A DNA stretch of 64,000 nt from Bdellovibrio sp. qaytius (GTDB lineage: Bacteria > Bdellovibrionota > Bdellovibrionia > Bdellovibrionales > Bdellovibrionaceae), in the NCBI GenBank assembly GCA_004011035.1, contig CP025734.1:2254001-2318000 (forward strand), given 5' to 3'. The notes beneath the pieces are model-generated. The model was not told the DNA's origin and searched no databases. It was given only the letters and a program-made list of their open reading frames with translations. The position numbers and the translations under genes were made by a program. Below are positions 25,838 through 33,482 of the stretch, in pieces. The first letter of the stretch is position 1; every line of letters starts with the position of its first letter.

Positions 25838-27087
25838 AAAATAACCTCAGAAAATTTATTATCTAAAATAAGTATTTGCCCTAAAGAATCCAGAGCTTGT
25901 AATTCAGACTCATTTCTTTTTGATTCTAAATCAAAAAGCTGACGATGAGCTTCGATAATTAGCGAACTTGGCACGATGCCTTTAAAAAATTGTTGTTCAA
26001 TTTTTTCGTGCTTTTCAGAAATTGATTTTGAATTCAAAGTAGAATTCAACGTCGTTGTTAAATTCGTATACTTATTCACCAATTGTTTGCGAAACGAAAC
26101 GGTCTTACTTTTAATTAAATCGTAGCTCATTTGGGCTTCGACAAGTCGCTGCTTTGAATATTCACGGCCACCACCATTTACACTGAATACCGGCAATGGC
26201 ATCGACAGACTCACACCTGTCAAAGTTTCAGATTCACCAGCAGCTTTATTAACTTGAATTTTAGGCCCAATTTTTAAATCTGGCCAAGATTCTGCTTCGG
26301 CCTGGCTTTTCAAACTTTTTGAAATATTAAGCTCGGACTGGGCGATTCTAAGTTGAGGAGAATCCGTAGCTTCTTCTGCTGATTCAATTTCTGGCCACTC
26401 ATTATTTAATTTCGGTAAATTTTTTAAAACGATATTTTTGGGTAATCCTGTTGTAACCGTAATTTCTTCAGAGAGCTTTTCAAATTCTGCTTTTAACTGA
26501 ACCAAACTTAATTGATGATCTGCTAATGCCATTTTAAAAACTGACAACGAAACATCCTGCTCAGGAGAAAGAGCAGCCCTACCTTGATACTGTTTAATGA
26601 TTTTACTAAATGTAGCTACTGACTCTTCTTCAATTTTAATTTCAGTTTGTAAATGATTTATTTTGTGAAGTGCCAGCATTAAAGAAAGTCTGAAGTTCTG
26701 AATATCGAATTGACCAGTGGCGACTGATTTTTCATATTCGGCTCTAGCCTCAGAAATTTTAGCAGATCTCTTTCCACCCAAACTGACATTAAAATAGAGT
26801 GTTGCTGATTGCTCTATAGTGTCTGAATTTTTTGAAACAGACTCTAAATTCAATTCAGGATTTACCCATTGTTTAGCAACATCCTCTAAGTGACCGGCTA
26901 TCTTTTCTTTCTGATACGTCATTCGAATATCAGCAGACTGACCTTGTGCACACTTAACAAGGTCTACGTAATTTTTGATTGAACAGTTTTTTAATTCATC
27001 TGGCTTAACTGTAAGATCTGCTTTTGCAGAACTAGTTTGGCTAAGACTTAATAAAAAAATACCTAACGTTAATGAAAAAAATCTCAT
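25834..27087 (-). CDS. czcC: CzcC-like outer-membrane factor
   Basis: From the ATG at 27087 (GGAGG site) it has 417 residues. After the signal peptide come the two long helical repeats of outer-membrane efflux proteins, with strands such as WVNPELNLESVS and GVSLSMPLPVFSVNGG. It provides the exit duct for the CzcA-like pump. Its stop overlaps the adaptor ATG. Confidence 0.82.
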   Translation of the reverse strand: MRFFSLTLGIFLLSLSQTSSAKADLTVKPDELKNCSIKNYVDLVKCAQGQSADIRMTYQKEKIAGHLEDVAKQWVNPELNLESVSKNSDTIEQSATLYFNVSLGGKRSAKISEARAEYEKSVATGQFDIQNFRLSLMLALHKINHLQTEIKIEEESVATFSKIIKQYQGRAALSPEQDVSLSVFKMALADHQLSLVQLKAEFEKLSEEITVTTGLPKNIVLKNLPKLNNEWPEIESAEEATDSPQLRIAQSELNISKSLKSQAEAESWPDLKIGPKIQVNKAAGESETLTGVSLSMPLPVFSVNGGGREYSKQRLVEAQMSYDLIKSKTVSFRKQLVNKYTNLTTTLNSTLNSKSISEKHEKIEQQFFKGIVPSSLIIEAHRQLFDLESKRNESELQALDSLGQILILDNKFSEVIL

Positions 27088-27153
27088 TACACACGCCTCC
27101 AGCGTAAAATTTATTTTTGATAACAATTTTATAAGAATAATAGCGTAAATCTA

Positions 27154-27507
27154 CTATACGGATGCAGCGATAGGCGGTCTGAATAAACCGTACTGATAAT
27201 TAAATAAGTGAATCAAAGCCACTTTATGATTAAAAATTGGAGTTGATAGGAATGAAGCTACAGATACGCTATTCGTATTTAGATATGAACAATGACCAAT
27301 GTGGCAGTTCAAACAATCTTTAGAGCTTTCTTCATGCGTAGCACTTTGGTCGCTACATTTAGTAGTCGTAAGTTTAGCTACTTTGGTAGATACGGAGTAA
27401 GAGTTAGATTTTAAGTCTGATTTTGAAATGAATTTAGTATTGCTGTGCGATACCGCACTCAACAAAACAAAAAACATATAAAAAAACAATACTAATTTTT
27501 TCAACAT
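27154..27507 (-). CDS. CzcI-like small secreted Cys/His protein (copy 2)
   Basis: The 117-residue product has a signal peptide and the cluster DCLNCHIGHCSY, with an RPP-containing end. It is first in the czc-like operon, 67 bases before czcC. Together with the copy at 21631 it brackets the pump genes. A promoter-like TTGACA lies just upstream, with an inverted repeat TAGTTA-N7-TAACTA before the ATG. Confidence 0.6.
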   Translation of the reverse strand: MLKKLVLFFYMFFVLLSAVSHSNTKFISKSDLKSNSYSVSTKVAKLTTTKCSDQSATHEESSKDCLNCHIGHCSYLNTNSVSVASFLSTPIFNHKVALIHLFNYQYGLFRPPIAASV

Positions 27508-27590
27508 CTTCTCCAGATATAGTTACGTTATATAACTAAATGTTCACTGTCAATTCCGCTTTTTTTAGCGTCCTGAATGCTTCAATTAAA

Positions 27591-29483
27591 CTATTCTTCA
27601 TATTGCAATAGCCTTAAACTATTCATTACAACAAAAAGAGTTAGTCCAACGTCTGCCATAATTGCTAATACTAAATGACTTCTTCCGAATAATGCTAACA
27701 GTAAAAAGCTAAATTTGGTTATGACGGCAATTGCCGTATTGAACTTAATTGTTGAGAGGGTCTTCTGCCCCAGCTTTATCAGGAAAGGAATGGTTTCTAA
27801 GTTATCATTTAAAATAGCGACATTAGACGTTTCGATAGCTGCATCACTACCAGCTGCGCCCATTGAGATTCCTAACGAAGCTCTTGCTAGCGCCGGAGCA
27901 TCATTAACACCATCCCCGACCATAGCCACGTGTCCGTATTTTTGTTTTAAATTCACAATCTCTTTAAGTTTATCTTGTGGCAACAAATTCGCTCTTACAT
28001 CTTTAATATCTACTGTTTCAGATACTAATTTTGCAGCTTCTAAACTATCACCAGTAAGCATAGAAACATGAATATTCATTTCGATTAGTTTACGAATCGC
28101 AGCCTTAGACTCAGGCTTAACTTCATCAGATAGTAGTATTAATCCCTTTTCACCTTTAGAATCAGCAACAAGAACTGAAGTTAATCCACGCTTTGCATAG
28201 TCAGAAATATTTTTTTCAACAGCTCCTGATAATGCAGAGTTGTTTTTAATAAACTCTGTTTTACCGATAGAAATACTTTCATCACATACTTCACAATTGG
28301 CTTTAACACCTTGACCAACTATAGATTCGAATTTTGCAAAACTATGCATGTTTAAATTTCTAAGCTGGGCTTCATCAACGACACTCTTTGCAAGAGGATG
28401 TTCTGACAGCATCTCAAGACCAGCGGCACACGATAAAACATCACTTTCAGAAAAGTTTTTGAAAGGAATGATTTGATTAATCTTAGGCTTACCAAAAGTA
28501 ATTGTTCGGGTTTTATCCAAAGCAACTGCCTTGATTTTTCCAATCAGCTCTAAGTACTTACCACCCTTCACCACGGCTCCTTTTTTCGAAGCGATGGCAA
28601 TTCCGCAATAGATAGAAAGAGGCGTAGAGATTACCAAAGCACACGGACAAGCTATAACTAACAATGAGAGCGCTTCTTTAAACCATTTAATAAAGTTTTG
28701 ATCAAAAAACAAAGGCGGTACTATTGTAATTAAAGCTGCACTTATTAAAATAATAGGCACATAAATTCTTGCAAATCTTTGCACAAACTCATGAACTTCT
28801 GCTTTTGTTTGATTCGCGGCTAAGGCTAGCTCGACGATTTTTGACAATGTAGATTCTTTTAATACTTTGAGAACTTTAACTTCTAAATAACCTGACTGAT
28901 TTATTGTTCCAGCAAATACTAAATCATTTATATTTTTTTCTTTTGCTAGCGGTTCGCCAGTTATTGTTGATTCATCAATATACGAATGACCTTCGACAAC
29001 CTGACCGTCTACGGGGATAATATCACCAGTTTTAATAATAAAAATTTGACCGACCACAAGACCATCTACTGGCACTGGAGCTTCTTGATCTTTCAACCGA
29101 ACTACTTTTGGAGTTTTTTCGAGTAATGCGCTTAACGCTTTTTTAGAGCTATCAAAACCAAAATCTTCCAATCGCTCAGCTAATGAAAACAATACGATAA
29201 CGACAGTTGCTTCTTCATAGTCGCCAAGAGCCATAGCGCCGATAGCGGCGACCGTCATAAGAAAATTAATACTTCTAATATTTAGTTTTAGTATCGCCTG
29301 AAAACCTTTTTTTAAAACGCTAAACCCTAAAGTAAAAATGATGAGTAAAGACATCGGCAAAGTTAACATCGTTGGCATACGATAGCCCAAAATAGAACAC
29401 AGCTCTAAAGCCATTGCTACAACTACGCCAAGTAGTAACAGTTTAAATTTATCATCTTTTTTAATTGCAGAAGACAGTGACAT
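27591..29483 (-). CDS. Zn/Cd/Pb-type P1B-2 ATPase with an altered phosphorylation motif
   Basis: It has 630 residues and no N-terminal HMA domain. TM6 carries CPC (VIACPCALVIST), and the last helices have a Lys (ITKFSFLL) and ADVGLTL, the P1B-2 signature for Zn, Cd and Pb. TGE, SEHPLAKS and GDGVNDAP are intact. The phosphorylation site reads DKTRTIT (D323), with Arg where nearly all P-type ATPases have Gly; the CGA codon is at 28506-28508. It follows DsbB and DsbA-like genes under a MerR-type promoter. Metal export is expected, but the Arg could affect it. Confidence 0.88.
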   Translation of the reverse strand: MSLSSAIKKDDKFKLLLLGVVVAMALELCSILGYRMPTMLTLPMSLLIIFTLGFSVLKKGFQAILKLNIRSINFLMTVAAIGAMALGDYEEATVVIVLFSLAERLEDFGFDSSKKALSALLEKTPKVVRLKDQEAPVPVDGLVVGQIFIIKTGDIIPVDGQVVEGHSYIDESTITGEPLAKEKNINDLVFAGTINQSGYLEVKVLKVLKESTLSKIVELALAANQTKAEVHEFVQRFARIYVPIILISAALITIVPPLFFDQNFIKWFKEALSLLVIACPCALVISTPLSIYCGIAIASKKGAVVKGGKYLELIGKIKAVALDKTRTITFGKPKINQIIPFKNFSESDVLSCAAGLEMLSEHPLAKSVVDEAQLRNLNMHSFAKFESIVGQGVKANCEVCDESISIGKTEFIKNNSALSGAVEKNISDYAKRGLTSVLVADSKGEKGLILLSDEVKPESKAAIRKLIEMNIHVSMLTGDSLEAAKLVSETVDIKDVRANLLPQDKLKEIVNLKQKYGHVAMVGDGVNDAPALARASLGISMGAAGSDAAIETSNVAILNDNLETIPFLIKLGQKTLSTIKFNTAIAVITKFSFLLLALFGRSHLVLAIMADVGLTLFVVMNSLRLLQYEE

Positions 29484-29486
29484 AAA

Positions 29487-30167
29487 TTATTTTCCAAGCT
29501 CTGAGTTGATTTTACTGATCAAAGCATCTAAATCCAGTTGTTCCATTATCACACCGTTAACAAAAAATGTCGGTGTGCCTTTTACGCCTGCTTGCTTACC
29601 TTCTGCTTCATCCTGCTTAAGTAAGTTTTCAATATTTTGATCAGCTAGGTCTTTTAAATATTTATTTTTGTTGATGCCATTGATTGATAAAATAATTTTA
29701 TTGATTTCTTCATTCGTTGCTTCTTGCTTTTCGCCCCATACTTTTTGATGAACAAAAAGTTGCTCCATAGCTTCTAAAAACAAATTTTGCTTTCTAGCTG
29801 CCTCAAGCGCCGCGAGAGCCGCTTTTGAATTTCTATGATAAGGCATATAACGAAACACCCAGCGAACTTTTCCTTCATAAAATTTCATTTCTTTTTTAAT
29901 ATAAGGACTAACTGCTGCACATGATTCACATTCAGGATCAAAAAATTCAATAACTGTAACTTTTGCATCAGCGGGGCCATAGACAAAACTATGCGCAGCC
30001 ACCAAATTTGATACTAACGGATATGAAGGATTTTCAGTTGTTTTTTGAATCGTCTTTTCATTCTCATTCGTAACAACTTTACTGCCAAATAATGTTAACA
30101 CGCCAGCAAGTGCTAAGCCGCTAACAACTAAAGCTACGATCATTAAATATTTAATCTCTTTTTTCAT
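29487..30167 (-). CDS. DsbA/BdbD-like thiol oxidoreductase
   Basis: From the ATG at 30167 (GGAAAGAG site) it has 226 residues: one N-terminal anchor helix, then a thioredoxin fold with FFDPECESCAAV as the CxxC active site and KGTPTFFVNG with the cis-proline. The motif CESC differs from the usual CPHC. It works in the periplasm, forming disulfides with DsbB or binding metal. The start overlaps the dsbB-like gene by 17 bases, and the ATPase gene follows three bases after the stop. Confidence 0.83.
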   Translation of the reverse strand: MKKEIKYLMIVALVVSGLALAGVLTLFGSKVVTNENEKTIQKTTENPSYPLVSNLVAAHSFVYGPADAKVTVIEFFDPECESCAAVSPYIKKEMKFYEGKVRWVFRYMPYHRNSKAALAALEAARKQNLFLEAMEQLFVHQKVWGEKQEATNEEINKIILSINGINKNKYLKDLADQNIENLLKQDEAEGKQAGVKGTPTFFVNGVIMEQLDLDALISKINSELGK

Positions 30168-30609
30168 AAACTCTTTCCTTAATTCCAATTAAAAATAGAA
30201 CGGTAAAAGACACGAACGACATAACTGGAATACTTAAAAAATTGAACAGTTCGAATTGTTTAGTTTTGCAACTAAGGTCGGCTGTACATACTTTGAAAGT
30301 TTCAGAAATGATGTTGTGGTAAATTAAAGAGTGATAGCCAGCAACAATTAGTCCAAGGAAGCTAAACACTAATAAGTATGTACTTAGATTTTTATCTTTA
30401 CCAACAATCGCAATCGGCAGAATTAAAACTAACGGATACATAAACACTCTTTGATACCAACATAACGAGCATGGTGGGTATTTTAAGACTTCGCTGAAAA
30501 ACAAGCTCGTCACAGTAGCCAAAAGCGCTACTCCCCAAGCTAAGTAGATAGTTAAACCACCTAATTTTGGCATTTCCTGATTTTCATTATCACAGCAGCT
30601 TTCACCCAT
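30151..30609 (-). CDS. DsbB/BdbC-like quinone-linked disulfide oxidase
   Basis: This 152-residue protein has four transmembrane helices. The first periplasmic loop holds PPCSLCWYQR, the DsbB active site. A second pair (CTADLSC) is in the later loop. It re-oxidises the DsbA-like partner coded after it. The N-terminus has an extra Cys pair (ESCCDNEN). It is the first gene behind the MerR-type promoter at 30632-30662. Confidence 0.85.
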   Translation of the reverse strand: MGESCCDNENQEMPKLGGLTIYLAWGVALLATVTSLFFSEVLKYPPCSLCWYQRVFMYPLVLILPIAIVGKDKNLSTYLLVFSFLGLIVAGYHSLIYHNIISETFKVCTADLSCKTKQFELFNFLSIPVMSFVSFTVLFLIGIKERVYEKRD

Positions 30610-30631
30610 TATCTAACGCTCCATGTTTTTT

Positions 30632-30662
30632 ATTAAACACTCTGGAGTAACTCTAGGGTCAA
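30632..30662 (-). promoter_or_regulatory. MerR-type promoter/operator with 19-bp spacer
   Basis: On the minus strand TTGACC (30657-30662) and TTTAAT (30632-30637) are 19 bases apart, the overlong spacing corrected by MerR-family activators. The spacer holds an imperfect dyad, ACTCTGGAG-TAA-CTCTAGGGT (30639-30659 on plus), like CadR and PbrR sites. It should drive dsbB-dsbA-ATPase. Confidence 0.8.
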
Positions 30663-30679
30663 GTGCTATACCTAATTTT

Positions 30680-31072
30680 ATGAAAATTGGTGAACTTGCT
30701 AAAAAAACAGGCCTGACAGTTGATTCAATTCGTTTTTACGAGAAATCTGGCCTAATTCGTGGCCCAGAGCGTACTGAAGGCGGATACCGCGAATTCAGTA
30801 AAGATGCGGTATCAACAGTAGTTTTTATATCACATTGTCGCGCATTGGATATTCCAATCGCCGAAATTAAGAAACTTCTATTTGTAAGATCTAGCTCTGC
30901 AAAGTCTTGCAGAGAAGCCGATGAAATTATTGAGAATCAATTATTAAAACTTCGTGAGCGAATTAAATCGATGAAGGCACTTGAGAAACAATTGGCGCAG
31001 CTGCAGTCGATTTGCCATCAAGAGCTTGATCCTAAAGATTGTCCGATTTTAAAAAGTCTTCAGGAAGAATAA
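30680..31072 (+). CDS. CadR/PbrR-like MerR-family regulator
   Basis: From the ATG at 30680 (MKIGELAKKTGLTVDSIRFYE) it has 130 residues; an upstream in-frame start would run through the operator. The winged-helix domain is followed by a coiled coil. The metal residues C77, C112 and C121 match the CadR/PbrR pattern (SICHQELDPKDCPIL). Such proteins bind Cd, Pb or Zn and untwist a 19-20 bp spacer promoter, exactly as found in the divergent promoter. Divergent control of the ATPase operon is likely. Confidence 0.88.
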   Translation: MKIGELAKKTGLTVDSIRFYEKSGLIRGPERTEGGYREFSKDAVSTVVFISHCRALDIPIAEIKKLLFVRSSSAKSCREADEIIENQLLKLRERIKSMKALEKQLAQLQSICHQELDPKDCPILKSLQEE

Positions 31073-31879
31073 TTATTTGCTAGGTGGCGGTAAATTGACG
31101 AACTCGTTAGTATAAGACTCGTCATGGCTTTCTAGGATGTTCATAAATGCTTTGTTGCTCTTAACATAACCAGCAAAAGTGGCATAATCTTGATCTCTGC
31201 GACTAACTCTATCAAGAACTGTAGAACTATTCTGTTCATCTTTAACCATAGTATTAACTACAGTGTTTAGGACCGACATGCCTACCACATTCTTCATCGT
31301 CCGCATTAACAATTCTGCCGCAGCAAATTCGGACAACTTTACGAATAAATCTAAAGGGTTATTTAAATGGTCCTTTAAAAAATAGATTTCTTTTTGTCCG
31401 AATGCCTTCACGTATAGAGAGAACAAACTATCTACCTCACTAGAATTAATTTCCTGCTTTTCATAGATAGCATGAACTATTCTGTTTCTGATTTCGGCTA
31501 TTCGTTTAAAATAATTAATAAAGTCTTTAGTCTGAAACTCTTCTAAAATCTTCATTTTTTGATTAAATTGCATTCTACTTAGGAACTCACTTGGAAAGTA
31601 AACATACTGAGAATGAATATATTTTTTAAGATAAGATTCAACTAGAAGAAATGAAGTCGTAACCCTACCAATCTGCAAGTTCTGGTCATTCGTGAAATCA
31701 AAGTATTCCTTTTTTAGTAAATCCGAATGGACATGCATGCGATAGGAAGCTTCATCTAAAAAATCAAAAATATCTTCACTAAATTTCTGACTATCGAGAA
31801 GGTCTTTAATTTCATCTGGGTCAGCTTCGGATACTAACGATTTCAACCAATTATCTAGATATAACGAATTCGATGCCAT
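31073..31879 (-). CDS. HEPN-like protein, possible RNase or defence gene
   Basis: The ATG at 31879 (MASNSLYLDN) is chosen over one at 31954, which would read through a hairpin. The 268-residue helical protein has IRNRIVHAIYE (R131-x4-H136), the Rx4-6H motif of HEPN domains, within the pattern FLLVESYLKKY...F..K. HEPN proteins are often RNases in toxin-antitoxin or phage-defence systems; some are only structural. No partner nucleotidyltransferase is adjacent. A terminator lies directly before its ribosome site. The family is a motif-based guess. Confidence 0.55.
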   Translation of the reverse strand: MASNSLYLDNWLKSLVSEADPDEIKDLLDSQKFSEDIFDFLDEASYRMHVHSDLLKKEYFDFTNDQNLQIGRVTTSFLLVESYLKKYIHSQYVYFPSEFLSRMQFNQKMKILEEFQTKDFINYFKRIAEIRNRIVHAIYEKQEINSSEVDSLFSLYVKAFGQKEIYFLKDHLNNPLDLFVKLSEFAAAELLMRTMKNVVGMSVLNTVVNTMVKDEQNSSTVLDRVSRRDQDYATFAGYVKSNKAFMNILESHDESYTNEFVNLPPPSK

Positions 31880-31887
31880 TGGAGACC

Positions 31888-31922
31888 TCAAAAAAAATGG
31901 AATTCGAACTCGAATTCCATTT
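31888..31922 (-). terminator. Terminator-like hairpin directly before the HEPN-like gene
   Basis: AAATGGAATTCGA and TCGAATTCCATTT (31895-31922) are perfect inverses separated by two bases. On the minus strand they are followed by a T-run and then at once by the GAGGTCTCC leader of the 31879 gene. It terminates the 32264 transcript or acts as an attenuator for the next gene. Confidence 0.75.
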
Positions 31923-31955
31923 AAAAATTTATTTATAACGTAACAAAATTCCAAA

Positions 31956-32264
31956 CTACTTCAGCTGAACCCAGTCTTGAACAGTTTTTGAATCAACAAG
32001 CGCTTGCGAAAAATCAAAATCAACTTGCACAGCTTCTAATGGCGCAATGTGTTCAGAAACTTCCCATTGGCCTTTGATCAATCTTGCTTGGGCAAATTTT
32101 TGAAGGCCGTCTCTTGTACCCATATTAAAGATTAATTCTGATTTGTTGGTTTTAAGTGATCCGTTTTGAAGCTGCTCTTGAGCCGTCCTCATTGTACCAA
32201 CGCTTCCACCTGCAAAAGCAAAATTTGAAGTAACTAAGATTAATAAAGTGATTAAATTTTTCAT
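31956..32264 (-). CDS. Small secreted protein of unknown function
   Basis: The 102-residue product has a signal peptide (to NFAFAGGSVG) and no cysteine. It is rich in short polar repeats with no recognised domain. Its ATG overlaps the stop of the DUF4423-like gene, so it belongs to that three-gene unit (XRE, DUF4423-like, secreted protein). In Bdellovibrio-like genomes TIGR02147 genes often lie near secreted proteins. Confidence 0.6.
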   Translation of the reverse strand: MKNLITLLILVTSNFAFAGGSVGTMRTAQEQLQNGSLKTNKSELIFNMGTRDGLQKFAQARLIKGQWEVSEHIAPLEAVQVDFDFSQALVDSKTVQDWVQLK

Positions 32265-32809
32265 TATTGAACTCCCTTTGCGGCGTGTTCTGAAACAATA
32301 GCGAAACTGATTTCGCTAGCTACGACCTCGGTTAGACCTTTCTCAAGGCCTTCTTTATGCATTTGAGCATAGATTTTCATAATTTGTGGAGTGTATTTTG
32401 CGATTAACTCATCGTTCCCCAACATAAAGTACGTCGTAAACTTGCTAGATGCCTTTAATTTAGAAATGATTTGCGGCGCAAGTTTTGACTGAATCGAAAG
32501 CAATTCTTCTCTCGAAAATTCAGCAACCCCAATATGGTATTCAGATGTTAATGACTTATAGGTAGCACCATCACGCTTGATATAACCCAATCGCTCAAGA
32601 CCTTCGAAAGCATCTACTGCTTTTTCGACGGTGATGTTCAGCCTTTGTGCTGCCCATTTTGGTGATGGATTAAAATCTGGTGATTCAACAAGACACTCGA
32701 TTGCTCGCCAAATCCAATTTCCAGAATATTGATACAAATCAGCTTTTACAGTAGCCGACATTGTATTCGCACTTGTTGGTTCTACTGGAATATTATTTTC
32801 AATACTCAT
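32264..32809 (-). CDS. TIGR02147/DUF4423-like C-terminal domain protein
   Basis: The 181-residue protein matches in outline the C-terminal half of TIGR02147 proteins: YQYSGNWIWRAIECLVES, a winged-helix-like stretch (PKWAAQRLNITVEKAVDAF), LGYIKRDG, and a later FSREELLSIQSKL. The usual N-terminal XRE-like half is missing and is instead coded by the gene just upstream. Such proteins are abundant in Bdellovibrio and are thought to be regulators. The two genes may be a split form. Confidence 0.65.
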   Translation of the reverse strand: MSIENNIPVEPTSANTMSATVKADLYQYSGNWIWRAIECLVESPDFNPSPKWAAQRLNITVEKAVDAFEGLERLGYIKRDGATYKSLTSEYHIGVAEFSREELLSIQSKLAPQIISKLKASSKFTTYFMLGNDELIAKYTPQIMKIYAQMHKEGLEKGLTEVVASEISFAIVSEHAAKGVQ

Positions 32810-32818
32810 CCAGCCCCC

Positions 32819-33226
32819 TTAAATTAAATTCATTTCGTTTTTTATCTGAGCTTCAATTTTTTTAGGAAACGCATCACCCGAAGATAATTTCGCTGCCCAA
32901 AGCAATTGACTCAAATAAGTTTGTTTTCCTAATTCATCTAGTTCATCGAATAAAAAATTTAAAACTTCATGCGTTGATTTCGGATCTGCATGTTCAACTT
33001 CTGTTACAGATTTAAGTCGTTTAGTAATTTTGGCTTCAACGTCAAAACCCAGTTCTTTTAAAATTTCAATTAATGCTGAAGAATAAATATCACTGTGACC
33101 TTTAAAGAAACGATTGATCTGTGAAGGCGGAACGCCAACCTTATCAGCCAAAGCTGTTTGGCTAATACCAACAGTCTTTGAAAGCATCGAAAGCTTTTCA
33201 CCGATATGTTTACGTTTTGACGACAT
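32819..33226 (-). CDS. XRE-family helix-turn-helix regulator
   Basis: It has 135 residues. The N-terminus is an HTH (ISQTALADKVGVPPSQINRFF), and the rest is helical without a known domain. It lies ten bases before the DUF4423-like gene and diverges from the type IV secretion operon across 33227-33482, so it may control transfer genes. Confidence 0.75.
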   Translation of the reverse strand: MSSKRKHIGEKLSMLSKTVGISQTALADKVGVPPSQINRFFKGHSDIYSSALIEILKELGFDVEAKITKRLKSVTEVEHADPKSTHEVLNFLFDELDELGKQTYLSQLLWAAKLSSGDAFPKKIEAQIKNEMNLI

Positions 33227-33482
33227 GAGATCCCCTAAATATTTCCTTATTGACTACATTTTCCTCATAGCTCTTTCAATAACATTTTATCGAATTCGCT
33301 AATTTATTATTGAATTACATAAGTTTGTATCGCGTAAAGTATTGATATTGTTAAAGTTTTTGTATTTACAAAATCATTTTTGATCGCTATTTATAACAAA
33401 TAACCGAAAAATTACTCTGTTTCTTCAGAGAAAATTATCGAATCCGATATTCGGATTTTTAAAAACATTTTAGGAGGTTTTA
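33227..33482. promoter_or_regulatory. Divergent control region of the type IV secretion operon
   Basis: This AT-rich gap holds two short inverted repeats, CTCTG-N6-CAGAG (33415-33430) and AATCCGA-TAT-TCGGATT (33441-33457), the second followed by T's. The AGGAGG site of the lipoprotein gene lies at its right end. The repeats are good candidates for binding sites of the XRE regulator. I see no oriT that I can name. Confidence 0.4.
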
